DNA of 64,000 nucleotides from SAR324 cluster bacterium (GTDB taxonomy: Bacteria > SAR324 > NAC60-12), in the NCBI GenBank assembly GCA_028281495.1, contig JANQJU010000098.1, forward strand, positions 124,001-188,000, in the 5' to 3' direction. Positions 37,101-45,725 of this stretch are shown in pieces. Made by a program: the position numbers and the translations under genes. The notes under the pieces are model-generated. The model saw nothing but the letters and a program-made list of their open reading frames with translations. It was not told the origin of the DNA and did not search any database. Position 1 is the stretch's first letter, and the number at the start of each line of letters is the position of its first letter.

Positions 37101-40100
37101 AAAACCGTGCCCGTTCCATGTGTTTCCACATAAGAAATGGAGTCCGCTTCCACACCCGCATTGACCAGGGCGGATTGGATCACTTGCTGTTGTCCATCGG
37201 AACTGGGGGCGGTGTATCCTGCTTTTACCGAGCCGTCGTTGTTGATCGCAGTGCCTTTGATCACTGCATAAATATGATCCCCATTGGCAACGGCCGTGTG
37301 CTTGAGAATCCGATCTTTGTGCTCTGGAGTACGGACGCCTCGTACTGTTTCACTCAAGGCATTGAGAAATTTTTCTTCGGTGACGTATTTTTGATTTTTG
37401 AAACGTTCCAAGCCTTCTAAAATACTAGAGGGGAGGTTTTCTTCTTTGAGTTTCATCAAAGAGTGCGTGGTGATTTTATAGCTGATCCCCACCGCATCTT
37501 CCAGCCGCTTGAGTACGATGACACCTGCCCCTTGACCCAATACCGTCCCTTTGGAATCGGCATCAAATGCCCGACATTTTCCATCAGGAGAGAGAATCAT
37601 CCCTTCTTGATACAGGTATCCGGCTTTGTGCAAATGATTGAGTGACACACCACCAGCAAGGGCCATATCGCATTCTTTGTTCATCAGCGCTTTACAGGCC
37701 AAGTGCACTGCGACCAACGACGTGGAACAGGCCGTTTGTACGACCAAAGCAGGGCCATTCAGATTGAGCTTGTAGGAAATACGAGTGCACAAAAAGTCTT
37801 TGTCATTTCCAATCAAAATTGGGTACTCCCCCACGGTTTGCATGATTTGTGGGTTGGCATACAGGTTAGACGCCAGATATCGATTCATGCCGGTACCTCC
37901 ATAAATCCCGATTTTTCCCTGAAAATTTTCGGGAACATAGCCTGCACTTTCCAAGGCTTCCCAAGCACATTCTAAAAAGATGCGTTGTTGCGGATCCGTG
38001 ATCTGTGCTTCTCGGGGAGAAAAACCAAAGAAACCCGCATCAAATTCTTCGATGTTGTCTAAGGTGCCATTGCATTTGACATAATCTGGATTTTGCAACA
38101 GTTCGGGAGCCACGCCATTGGCTTCCAATTCTTCATCGGTGAACTGAGAGATGCTGTCTCGCCCTTGTGTCAAATTGTCCCAAAACTCTTCGATGGTGTT
38201 GGCTCCTGGGAGGCGGCACGACATTCCGACAATCGCGATGTTTTGCCCTTCCATGCCCTCAGTTGCTTTTTTCAACAACCGGAGCTGCTCTAAATGGTCA
38301 TCCGGTTCGATGTGAAACTGAGTTTCTTCTGCATCTTTTTCGAGATAATGGGCCAAGGTGCTGATGGTTGGGTATTTGAATAAATCCACCATCGTCAGGT
38401 CTTCTTTCAACAAGCCCGGAAGTTTTCCATAAACTTCCGCCATCAACAGCGAATGCCCGCCGAGGTCGAAGAAGTTTTCATGCACGCCCAAGTTTTCAAT
38501 GTGCAACACATCTTTCCAGATATCGGCGATGGTCTGCTCCACCTCGTTACGCGGTTTGACCAAATCAGACGGGCGCTGACCGATCTCTTCCGGGTCGGGC
38601 AGGGCTTTGCGGTCGATTTTTTCATTGGGCGTGAGGGGGAAGGCATCCAAGATGATAATGGCCGATGGGATCATGTAATCGGGTAATTTTTTTTGCAAAA
38701 AAGTCCGCAGTTCGCGGTTGCGAAAACCATCCTGTTCGTGTCCCACAACATAGGCGACTAAACGTTTTTCACCCGCGCGGTTGGGGCGTGCCATCACTAA
38801 GGCATCTCGAACCTTCGGATGCTCTAACAACGAGGCCTCGATTTCACCTAATTCGATCCGAAAGCCTCGAATCTTCACTTGGTGGTCAATCCGACCCAAA
38901 TATTCCACATTGCCATCGGGCAAGTAGCGGCAGAGGTCTCCTGTTTTATACAAACGGGCATCAGGGTCATCTCGAAACGGATGGGGAATGAAACGCTCTT
39001 GGGTCATCTCGGCCCGATTGAGATAGCCTCGGGCCAAACCGTCGCTGGCGATATGCAATTCACCCGGAACGCCAATTGGGACTGGGTTGAGGTGGGCATC
39101 CAGCAAATACAGTTCGGTATTGGCAATTGGGCGACCTATCGGGGGGGTACAACTTCCATCCACTTGAGCAAAGGTTGCCCAGACAGTGGATTCCGTTGGC
39201 CCATAATTATTAATCAAACGCCGCCCTTGAGACCATTGTTTGACCAATGACGCAGAACTGGCTTCGCCCGCTACAATCAAAATCCGGAGATCCGGCAATT
39301 CGGCAGGGGGCAGTGAAGCTAATACGGAGGGGGGCAAACCGACATGGGTGATTTCATTCGTTTTCAAATAGTGGGTTAAATTTTCCCCCAATAACGAACC
39401 TTTAGGGGCCAAGTACAACGTCGCGCCATGCTGCAGGGCCACCACGATTTCAAAAATCGAAGCATCGAAGTTCAAGGAAGCAAATTGAAGTACGCGATCT
39501 TGTTCTGAAAAATCAAAAGCAACCCGTTGGGCTTTCATGAGGTTACACATCCCACGATGTTCAATCATGACCCCTTTAGGCATGCCGGTAGAACCGGAGG
39601 TATAAATCAGATACGCCAAGTTGTCGGGGCGTATCTCCACTTCCGGAGCCGTTTCTTTTTCGGTAGTTACGATTTCCCAATCTTCCTCCAAACAGAAAAT
39701 TTTCACATCACGAGACGGCAGCCGAGGCATCAAAGATTGTTGGGTCAGTAAGAGGAATACCTCGGCATCGTTCACCATGAATTCTAAACGATCGGGGGGA
39801 TAGTCCGGGTCCAACGGCAAATAAACGCCACCTGCTTTGAAGATCCCCAACAAAGCCACCACAATTTCGAGGGACCGTTCCATAAAAATACCCACTACTT
39901 TTTCCGGTCCCACTCCTTGATCTTTCAGATAATTTGCAAATTGATTGGCCTGACGGTTAAGTTTTGAATATGTGATCGACTGTCCTTCAAACACAACTGC
40001 GGTCGACTCCGGCAATGTGATAGAAAACTGTTCTACAAATTGATGAAAGAAAACTTCTTGGGAATATTCAGCCTGTGTTTGGTTCCAATCAATCAACATC

Positions 40101-41494
40101 TGCTGCTGTTCTTCTGGAGTCAGGAGGGGCAATTGGGCAATAGGTTGTTCCGGGTTGCGAGCAATGCCTTCCAACAGCACCTGGAAGTGATTCGCCATTC
40201 GAGCCATTGTGGCCTCTTCAAAGAGATCGCTGTTGTATTCCAAACTACAGGAAATTTTTCCTTTGATGGTGACCATTTTTAAGGACAGGTCGAAATGATC
40301 CAATTGCTGTTTGAAAGGGACTCGTTCCAAGGTGAGATCTCCCAAATCCCACAATTGAGAGCCATCTTTTCCGACGGTCACGAGCGGGGTTTCACGGTTT
40401 TCGAAGCGATTGGGATTGTCCCACACAAAGGCCACTTGGAAGATAGGAGACCGGCTGGTGTCTCGGCCTTGCTGAAGATGTTCTACTAACCGAGCAAAAG
40501 GATAGTCTTGGTGCTTGAGGATGCTTTGAATGGCGGGACCCCTCTGCATGAGGAACGCTAAAAAGGACAGGTCATCCGGCACGTAAGCACGCACAACCAC
40601 CGGGCTAACGAAATAGCCATAGATGCCTCCGAAACGATCACTTCGTCCGGCTGTGGGGGTTCCAATTAAGATGTCATGTTGTCCTGTATATCGATGCAAG
40701 AGCACATGAAAAGCTGACAAGTACAGAGAAAATAGGGACGTCTCCACTGCGTCGGCCACTTCTTTCAGCGAGGCGGCAATCGAATCTTCGACCGAGAAGG
40801 GGTAAAACCCGCCATTGCAACTAGAGACAGGAGGGCGAGAATGGTCGGTGGGTAAGTTCAATACAGGCAATTCGCCTGACAATTCATTTTCCCAAAACCA
40901 TTCCAGTTGTTTGCCTTTTGAACTGTCTAAGAATTCCTGCTGCCATGCAATGAAATCGGCATAATCCCCTGGCGGAGACAGCTCGACCGGCTGCCCCTTG
41001 AGGTAGGATGCATACAAGGCACGTAATTCATTCATGGAAGTAACGACTGACCACAAATCCGCTCCGATATGATGCAACGCTAACAGAAGAATCGGAGGCT
41101 TGGTGTCTTGAGTGAATAATCTCCATCGAATTGGAGGTTCTTGGTCTAACTGAAAGGGACGTTGAGTTTCCTCATGAAGTGCCTGGTGAATTTGCTCTTC
41201 ATTCCAATCATCCGTGTGAATGACCTCGAACGAAACCAACATCTCGGGATGAATCTGCTGTAACGGTTGACCATTCCGTTCCACAAAGGTGGTACGCATT
41301 GCTGGATGGCGGTTGACCAGCTGCTGTAAGGCTTGTTGCAACGCTTCGAGATTGAGAGGCGAGTTGATTTTCCATAGATAGTGAAGATTGTACACACCAC
41401 TATCAGGGGCCATGTGATACAAGAACCACAAAGCCCGCTGCCCGTAGGACAAATTTTGTTCTTGTAATTCGTTAGGAGGGGACGACTTTTTCAT
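34157..41494 (-). CDS. Hybrid NRPS-PKS: C-A-T-KS-AT-T-TE
   Basis: Synthetase of 2445 residues carrying one amino-acid and one polyketide module plus release. Condensation domain about 8-450 with HHIGADLWS. Adenylation domain about 475-960 with YTSGSTGMPKGV and NEKIDRK; the ten specificity positions, aligned to GrsA from memory, read D-A-F-G-I-A-N-V-W-K, which I cannot match to a substrate. First carrier about 985-1055 (DLGGHSL). KS about 1085-1575 with active-site TACSTS and both histidines (VETHGTGT, TNIGHLDAAAG). AT about 1680-1985 with GHSIGEY and HAFH, which indicates malonyl-CoA. Second carrier about 2085-2150 (LGGDSL). Thioesterase about 2185-2435 with GGASFGG. There is no KR, DH or ER, so the product keeps a beta-keto group. 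The leading C domain suggests N-acylation. AAGGA precedes the ATG. Confidence 0.95.
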   Translation of the reverse strand: MKKSSPPNELQEQNLSYGQRALWFLYHMAPDSGVYNLHYLWKINSPLNLEALQQALQQLVNRHPAMRTTFVERNGQPLQQIHPEMLVSFEVIHTDDWNEEQIHQALHEETQRPFQLDQEPPIRWRLFTQDTKPPILLLALHHIGADLWSVVTSMNELRALYASYLKGQPVELSPPGDYADFIAWQQEFLDSSKGKQLEWFWENELSGELPVLNLPTDHSRPPVSSCNGGFYPFSVEDSIAASLKEVADAVETSLFSLYLSAFHVLLHRYTGQHDILIGTPTAGRSDRFGGIYGYFVSPVVVRAYVPDDLSFLAFLMQRGPAIQSILKHQDYPFARLVEHLQQGRDTSRSPIFQVAFVWDNPNRFENRETPLVTVGKDGSQLWDLGDLTLERVPFKQQLDHFDLSLKMVTIKGKISCSLEYNSDLFEEATMARMANHFQVLLEGIARNPEQPIAQLPLLTPEEQQQMLIDWNQTQAEYSQEVFFHQFVEQFSITLPESTAVVFEGQSITYSKLNRQANQFANYLKDQGVGPEKVVGIFMERSLEIVVALLGIFKAGGVYLPLDPDYPPDRLEFMVNDAEVFLLLTQQSLMPRLPSRDVKIFCLEEDWEIVTTEKETAPEVEIRPDNLAYLIYTSGSTGMPKGVMIEHRGMCNLMKAQRVAFDFSEQDRVLQFASLNFDASIFEIVVALQHGATLYLAPKGSLLGENLTHYLKTNEITHVGLPPSVLASLPPAELPDLRILIVAGEASSASLVKQWSQGRRLINNYGPTESTVWATFAQVDGSCTPPIGRPIANTELYLLDAHLNPVPIGVPGELHIASDGLARGYLNRAEMTQERFIPHPFRDDPDARLYKTGDLCRYLPDGNVEYLGRIDHQVKIRGFRIELGEIEASLLEHPKVRDALVMARPNRAGEKRLVAYVVGHEQDGFRNRELRTFLQKKLPDYMIPSAIIILDAFPLTPNEKIDRKALPDPEEIGQRPSDLVKPRNEVEQTIADIWKDVLHIENLGVHENFFDLGGHSLLMAEVYGKLPGLLKEDLTMVDLFKYPTISTLAHYLEKDAEETQFHIEPDDHLEQLRLLKKATEGMEGQNIAIVGMSCRLPGANTIEEFWDNLTQGRDSISQFTDEELEANGVAPELLQNPDYVKCNGTLDNIEEFDAGFFGFSPREAQITDPQQRIFLECAWEALESAGYVPENFQGKIGIYGGTGMNRYLASNLYANPQIMQTVGEYPILIGNDKDFLCTRISYKLNLNGPALVVQTACSTSLVAVHLACKALMNKECDMALAGGVSLNHLHKAGYLYQEGMILSPDGKCRAFDADSKGTVLGQGAGVIVLKRLEDAVGISYKITTHSLMKLKEENLPSSILEGLERFKNQKYVTEEKFLNALSETVRGVRTPEHKDRILKHTAVANGDHIYAVIKGTAINNDGSVKAGYTAPSSDGQQQVIQSALVNAGVEADSISYVETHGTGTVLGDPIEVEGLTQAFRTHTNKKQFCAIGSVKTNIGHLDAAAGIAGLIKTALALKHGMLPPSLHFQKPNPKIDFENSPFYVNRGLKPWPEQTSPRRAGVSSFGIGGTNAHAILREMDPHQPSEPARPWQMICLSARTPSALDQISERLVAYLKTHPQFKDSVSEFHFADVAYTLHVGRKHFEYRRSLVCQNMDEAIIELEKRKSSRVLTQRYDSAERGIVFMFPGQGSQYLQMARELYQVEIDFRETVDRCREILKNKFMYVYEGLTKEDLDGKTEKLHETYITQPALFILEYSLAKLLREWDIEPDYMIGHSIGEYVAACLAGVFSLETALELVAIRGKIIQELQSGDMLSVRLSEEDTLQQMEAMKEFLAESEALSLATVNGPARCVVSGQKQAIQNFYFRLKVQDIECRRLHTSHAFHSHMMGQAVERFAETVRRRKPQPPRHPFISNITGTWITDEQATDPMYWAQHIRHTVRFSDGLKTLFEKRATADQKLIFLEVGPGKVLSTLARQHPSKRKDDTVLSTMRHPYEEKSDVFHLLDTLSHLWHEGVSINWDQFHANRQRYRVPLPNYPFERKRHWVEPQVGSMRPMLVAQTPEVEAPEVTTEPSAPSLPNTRQEHDPPRDAFEQKIAAIWKQGLGIDTLGIHDNFFELGGDSLVAVQLVGKLSKAFDAPLATHILLQQPTVANLAEFIRENARHSEESANPPESRTSPLVAIQEGKSGNQALFMVHPIGGEVYFYRDLAHALGSQQPLHTFQALSLSGIQPPYTNLRTMASHYLETLREFQPEGPYLLGGASFGGMVAYEMAHRLRQENEEVPLLVMIDTPGPGQLPDGLRDSAAILEYVLRDKIPLSLETLREMETDDQLNYIFETAKVTNRSDLIPQHLGIHLFKTWLGHQEAMFGYNPPSYDGRVLFFRHSESMPDFPPGPHLPWESLVKGELQIRQVPGTHITMNFNPHVRVLAKHLKPMLREILLAPHQIHV

Positions 41495-41746
41495 AGCAAA
41501 TATCCTTCTAATTTAGTGCTGATATACTACTTTCTTGTGTTAAAAAATGAATTCCTACCACGTTCCTTAAAACTGTATTGAGTGGGGGCCTACCACAACC
41601 CCCGAAACAACATCACACTTCGTTCTTGATTTCCTAAAACCGGAAATATATTAGTTTGGAGTGGTGAAAAGTCAATGAGAATATAGGTACTTCTCAGGTA
41701 AGAAACTCTCCGCGTGCTCTTGAATAACCTTGTATAGGAGGTCTCT
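41495..41746. other. Divergent region between NRPS-PKS and Cache-like gene
   Basis: This 252-nt spacer should carry both promoters. I see A+T-rich stretches near 41515-41550 and 41640-41700 but no clear palindrome or repeat. Confidence 0.4.
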
Positions 41747-42490
41747 ATGCAGCGATGTTTGACACCCATTCTTTCACTTATCGGTTTATGTATTCCTTTC
41801 TTCTCAATTAATGCTCAGTATGCATTATTGACGCCTGAAGAAATGATGGATCTAGCTGAAAAAGCTTCAGCCTCTTTGGAACAGAACGGAGCCACTGCCT
41901 TGCCAGAGTTCAATGGTCCAGTTCGGCTCACCCTCACCGATCAGACATTTGAAAAATTGGCTGAGGAAAACATCGATTCCGAAGTGTTGCAGAAGTTGGA
42001 AGCGTTAAAAAACAAAGAATATTCTGGAATTGAATTCACCAATGCTGTCGATCAACTCATCGGGAAACGAACCGCATATAAGCTGGAACCCTTGTTATTC
42101 AGGTATGCGAAACAGGAGCCGAGCAAATGGGTGAAAGGGCGTCCTCTGGAATTTCTCTATCCGGTGGTACTCGATTGCACTAACTTTACGTTTGCAGCTC
42201 AACCGTGGCTTCCTTATGTGGTCAACACTCCCAACATTCTGAAACAAATCCGTTCTCCTAAGGGAAAGCTATTTTTGTTTGATGCGTGCCAACTGGTGAG
42301 CAAAAATCCGGAAGGGGTGTGGTATGAGGAATGGCTTCCGTTGGATGCGCGGGTGAAAAGGATCTTCCATCTCTATACCTACATCCGGCAAGTTCCTAAC
42401 CAGCCTTATCAAGTTTTAGTCATGAGCGCGAACCTCAAGGAAAGCGTGGACACATTGAATGATTTAGCGAGGAAACGATGGAAAAAATAG
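41747..42490 (+). CDS. Exported Cache-like protein
   Basis: Exported protein of 247 residues with a signal peptide to about residue 23 (FFSINAQ). The middle and end (LYPVVLDCTNFTFAAQPW, GKLFLFDACQLVSKNPEGVWYEEWLP, HLYTYIRQVPNQPYQV) match the pattern of single Cache sensor domains found free in the periplasm. No transmembrane helix follows, so it is a free ligand-binding domain. AGGAGG lies 5 nt before the ATG. Its last 13 nt overlap the methyltransferase gene. Function unknown. Confidence 0.65.
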   Translation: MQRCLTPILSLIGLCIPFFSINAQYALLTPEEMMDLAEKASASLEQNGATALPEFNGPVRLTLTDQTFEKLAEENIDSEVLQKLEALKNKEYSGIEFTNAVDQLIGKRTAYKLEPLLFRYAKQEPSKWVKGRPLEFLYPVVLDCTNFTFAAQPWLPYVVNTPNILKQIRSPKGKLFLFDACQLVSKNPEGVWYEEWLPLDARVKRIFHLYTYIRQVPNQPYQVLVMSANLKESVDTLNDLARKRWKK

Positions 42491-43509
42491 ACAAGAAGGA
42501 CTCTCAGTCAGGATCAACCCCACCCTCTTCCTTAGATATGTTTACCTTAGGACAAGGGTTCATGCTGTCTCAGGCGTTGCTCACCGTTGGGAGGTTGGGG
42601 ATTGGAAAGCTCGTGGCCGATGGTCCTCGCACCTCCCAAGAGTTAGCGGAAGCTACCAAAACCCATGAGCCAACGCTTTATCGCTTTCTCAGGGCTTTGG
42701 CAGCGGTTGGGGTGTTCGAACATTTGGACGGCCGACGGTTTGGGCCCACCGCCTTATCCAATCATTTTGATATGCTCTTGGTGGCGCCTACCGATGAGCG
42801 GTCTTATCAGGCGTGGGGGCATGCTTCACATGCACTCCAGCAGGGAGAACCCACCTGGTCTCAAGCTCATGGAAAATCCATCTATGGATTCCTGGATGAG
42901 TCGCCTGAAGAGTTAGCCACTTTCAGCCAATGGAACACCAAAACTGCCGAAGAGTGGCTAGCGCCTCTGATTGACGCCTATTCGTTTAGTGAAGCAAAAA
43001 CGCTCATTGATGTGGGTGGTGGGGAAGGCCAGTTCATTTCAGCAATTCTTAAAGCCAATTCGCATCTGTCGGGTATTCTGTTCGATCAGCCGGGAGTGGT
43101 ACAAGGCGCTCTGCCTCATTTGCAAGCTGCGGGAGTGGTACAACGATGTGAGGTGATTGGAGGTAGTTTTTTTGAAACGATTCCTTCAGGAGGAGATATT
43201 TATGTGGTCTCACGCGTATTGCTCAATTGGGATGAAGACAAGTCCATTGAAATCCTCAACAACATCCATCGCGCGATGAACGGACAAGGTAAATTGCTGG
43301 TGGTGGATTTTTTGATTCCTGATCCCGATCACCCTTCTTATCAAACACTGGTATTCAATGATCTCAATCTGTTGGTGGTCTTTGGTGGAGCCAACCGGAC
43401 TGAAACAGAATGGCGTCAATTGATTGAACGAACCCCTTTTTCTGTGAGCCAAGTCATTCCCGCCCCGCCCCCGTCGTTGTTGAGCATTATCGAAGCGACT
43501 CCGCAATGA
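42478..43509 (+). CDS. SAM-dependent O-methyltransferase (plant/HIOMT-type)
   Basis: Enzyme of 343 residues. The N-terminal winged-helix dimerisation domain (about 15-100; GRLGIGKLVADGPRTSQELAEAT, YRFLRALAAVGVF) is followed by a Rossmann SAM-binding domain with LIDVGGGEGQF and LFDQPGV. The catalytic-base region appears as SRVLLNWDEDKSIEIL, with a Trp in place of the usual HDW histidine-aspartate pattern; this is a possible departure from standard family catalysis. AGGAAACG precedes the ATG inside the upstream gene. Tailoring of the neighbouring NRPS-PKS product is possible, but the gene is in the opposite direction. Confidence 0.88.
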   Translation: MEKIDKKDSQSGSTPPSSLDMFTLGQGFMLSQALLTVGRLGIGKLVADGPRTSQELAEATKTHEPTLYRFLRALAAVGVFEHLDGRRFGPTALSNHFDMLLVAPTDERSYQAWGHASHALQQGEPTWSQAHGKSIYGFLDESPEELATFSQWNTKTAEEWLAPLIDAYSFSEAKTLIDVGGGEGQFISAILKANSHLSGILFDQPGVVQGALPHLQAAGVVQRCEVIGGSFFETIPSGGDIYVVSRVLLNWDEDKSIEILNNIHRAMNGQGKLLVVDFLIPDPDHPSYQTLVFNDLNLLVVFGGANRTETEWRQLIERTPFSVSQVIPAPPPSLLSIIEATPQ

Positions 43510-43522
43510 TGACGTCCCCGCT

Positions 43523-45388
43523 TCATTCCCTGGGTTTACCGAACTGGTCTGTCATACGACAGGCGAGGACTGTGTAATCATCCGCAAGTGCTTGATCCTT
43601 ATAGAAACTCTGGGCTTGGTCAATCAAGCCCGATATCAGCTCTTGTACCGATTGTTGGATATATTCTTTCAAATACAGTCTGAAATTTTTGATTCCCCAC
43701 ATTTCTTTTTCGGGATTGGTGTTTTCAATCAAACCATCAGTGTAGAACACTAGGGTGTCCTGAGGAGCTAAGGACAAGGAGGTTTCAGTATACGTCTGAT
43801 CGGGGGAATGCCCCAAGGGGGTGTTACGATTGAGAAGGTGGCGAAGGTGGCCATCAGGCTGGAGCAAAATGGGAAAATTATGCCCTGCATTGCAGAAGGT
43901 CATGAGTCCCGTGTTGTAATCGATACGAGCCACAAAGAAAGTCATCAGAAAGTCAGGAGCACCGGTGGCACAGACGATGTGATTCAGGTAGGTCAAGATT
44001 TCGGCAGGAGAGGGCGTGTGGTGTTCAAAGCTGAACACTTCTTCCAAGGCTTTGTTGGCGGCACTGGCTGTCGCTGTGATTAAGGCCGCAGGCGTCCCGT
44101 GTCCAGTGACATCGCCAATGAGAACAAACAAGGAATTTTCAAAGTGGTCCATGAATCCGTACCAATCCCCTCCGGTTTCATGGGCCGATTGAAAGAAGCT
44201 GGCAAATTCCAATTCAGGCACGCTGGGCAAACTGCGTGGCAGCAAGGCTTTTTGAACCGCAGCAGCGGTCTGAAGTTCTGACTCCATTCGGACGTTATCT
44301 CGAATGTGTTTTTCCAAATCGAGATTGAACAAAGCTAACGACACAAAATCGGCCATACATCCCGCAAAATTTTCTTCTTCCACAGCCCATTCTCTGCCTT
44401 GGGGGACGTGTTCCAAACGCAGAAGTCCCACCATCTGATTCTGTTGCCGGATCGCCACATCAATCAAAGCCGTACTCTGAGGAGAAACGAGGGGTAATTC
44501 CCACAACGGAGGAAACACAGGTTCGGTGAGGATATCATTGATGGCAACCGTGCGATTTTCTTCCAGGCGTTGCAAGTATTCACGGTATTCGGGGCCGACG
44601 GTCCATTCCAGATCACTCATATGTTGTTGGGAGTGGCTTTCATAGAGGTTTTTGCAGACCAACATGGAGCGATCCTCGTTGTAAAACCACACGCCGACAC
44701 GTTCCACATCAACAGCGCTGGTGGTGGCTTCGGCAATTTGTTCTAAGGTGCTGGTCAGGTTGTCGAGATTAGAAACTTTGCGGCGTGCTAAATCCAGGAT
44801 AATGCGGTTGTGTTTGCGCAAGCGCGCTTCTCGTTTTTGAATCGCTTGTTCGGCTTGGCGACGGACAAGGATCTCTTTTTCCAAGTGCTCTTTGATGATT
44901 TGCAGTTCGCGCCGCTGCATTTCAATCCGATGCAGACCTTCATAGGAACGCAAAGACGACACAATGGTTGTGAAGAGCTTTTCTTTGGTGAGTTCGGTTT
45001 TTTCTTTGTAGTCGTTGATATCGTAATCCAGAATGACTTGCCGTTCTGGAGCTTTGCCAGACTGTCCGGTACGCAAGACAATCCGGGTCATATAGTTGCT
45101 CAAATCTTCTCGGACGTAGCGGGCTAACTGCAATCCAGAGTCATCCTCTTCCATGATCACGTCCAATAAAATCAATTCAGCATCGGTGTGTTGTTTGCAG
45201 ACTTCTTTGGCTTCCTCACCAGAATACGCGCTGAGGAATTGAATTTTTCGTCCTAAATACTCGAAATGTCGCAATACCATTTTGGTCAGATCGTGAACCA
45301 GGGGTTCATCATCCACAATGATCACTTTCCAGGGATTGATACCTTCTGAATTCGCAGCCGGCACTTTAGAAGATTTTTTAGCAAACAT
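43523..45388 (-). CDS. Receiver-GAF-PP2C (RsbU/SpoIIE-type) phosphatase
   Basis: Cytosolic protein of 621 residues. The receiver domain (about 18-150) has its acceptor at Asp76 (ILLDVIME). A coiled linker precedes a GAF domain (about 210-360). The PP2C domain (about 390-612) shows the metal motifs GDWYGF, IGDVTGHG, NAGHN and FYTDGLIE. Such proteins dephosphorylate STAS-domain antagonists in partner-switching cascades. A STAS protein is encoded 4 kb away at 49523 on the same strand and is a plausible substrate. GGAGG precedes the ATG. No RsbW-type kinase is in view. Confidence 0.93.
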   Translation of the reverse strand: MFAKKSSKVPAANSEGINPWKVIIVDDEPLVHDLTKMVLRHFEYLGRKIQFLSAYSGEEAKEVCKQHTDAELILLDVIMEEDDSGLQLARYVREDLSNYMTRIVLRTGQSGKAPERQVILDYDINDYKEKTELTKEKLFTTIVSSLRSYEGLHRIEMQRRELQIIKEHLEKEILVRRQAEQAIQKREARLRKHNRIILDLARRKVSNLDNLTSTLEQIAEATTSAVDVERVGVWFYNEDRSMLVCKNLYESHSQQHMSDLEWTVGPEYREYLQRLEENRTVAINDILTEPVFPPLWELPLVSPQSTALIDVAIRQQNQMVGLLRLEHVPQGREWAVEEENFAGCMADFVSLALFNLDLEKHIRDNVRMESELQTAAAVQKALLPRSLPSVPELEFASFFQSAHETGGDWYGFMDHFENSLFVLIGDVTGHGTPAALITATASAANKALEEVFSFEHHTPSPAEILTYLNHIVCATGAPDFLMTFFVARIDYNTGLMTFCNAGHNFPILLQPDGHLRHLLNRNTPLGHSPDQTYTETSLSLAPQDTLVFYTDGLIENTNPEKEMWGIKNFRLYLKEYIQQSVQELISGLIDQAQSFYKDQALADDYTVLACRMTDQFGKPRE

Positions 45389-45725
45389 GGTGCCTCCATT
45401 CTCTCAACTCATTGACACACGTCATGTGACACAATTCATCAAATGATCCACACGCAGGCGGTCTCATCAGGAAAAACTTAATAATTACTCTGTTTTAGGA
45501 GAATTGTGAATGCAGATTAAAACATTTGTAATCATTCTCGCTACCCCTCTTTTGAGAAAAGAGGATTCCGCTCCTTTTCCCTAGATCCCTAACCATTTCT
45601 GTAATTGCTATGGAGCGAGAATTGACTCTCTAGAAGAACAAGGTTACCGTTCACAAAAATGAAAGGGAAGCTTGATCGTTGAGCCGTTGTCCTCATGCAA
45701 ACACAAACGAAAAATGAGGTGTGTC
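45389..45725. other. Divergent intergenic region with a stable hairpin
   Basis: This spacer lies between the phosphatase and BNR-repeat genes. CCTCTTTT (45546-45553) and AAAAGAGG (45557-45564) form a perfect 8-bp dyad with a 3-nt centre. No gene is seen; an in-frame upstream extension of the next gene to 45672 lacks a ribosome site. Confidence 0.45.

Noticed and set aside
45672..45725. Upstream extension of the BNR-repeat gene to 45672
   Set aside because: No ribosome site is present there, and the start at 45726 follows GAGG and leads directly into the signal peptide region.
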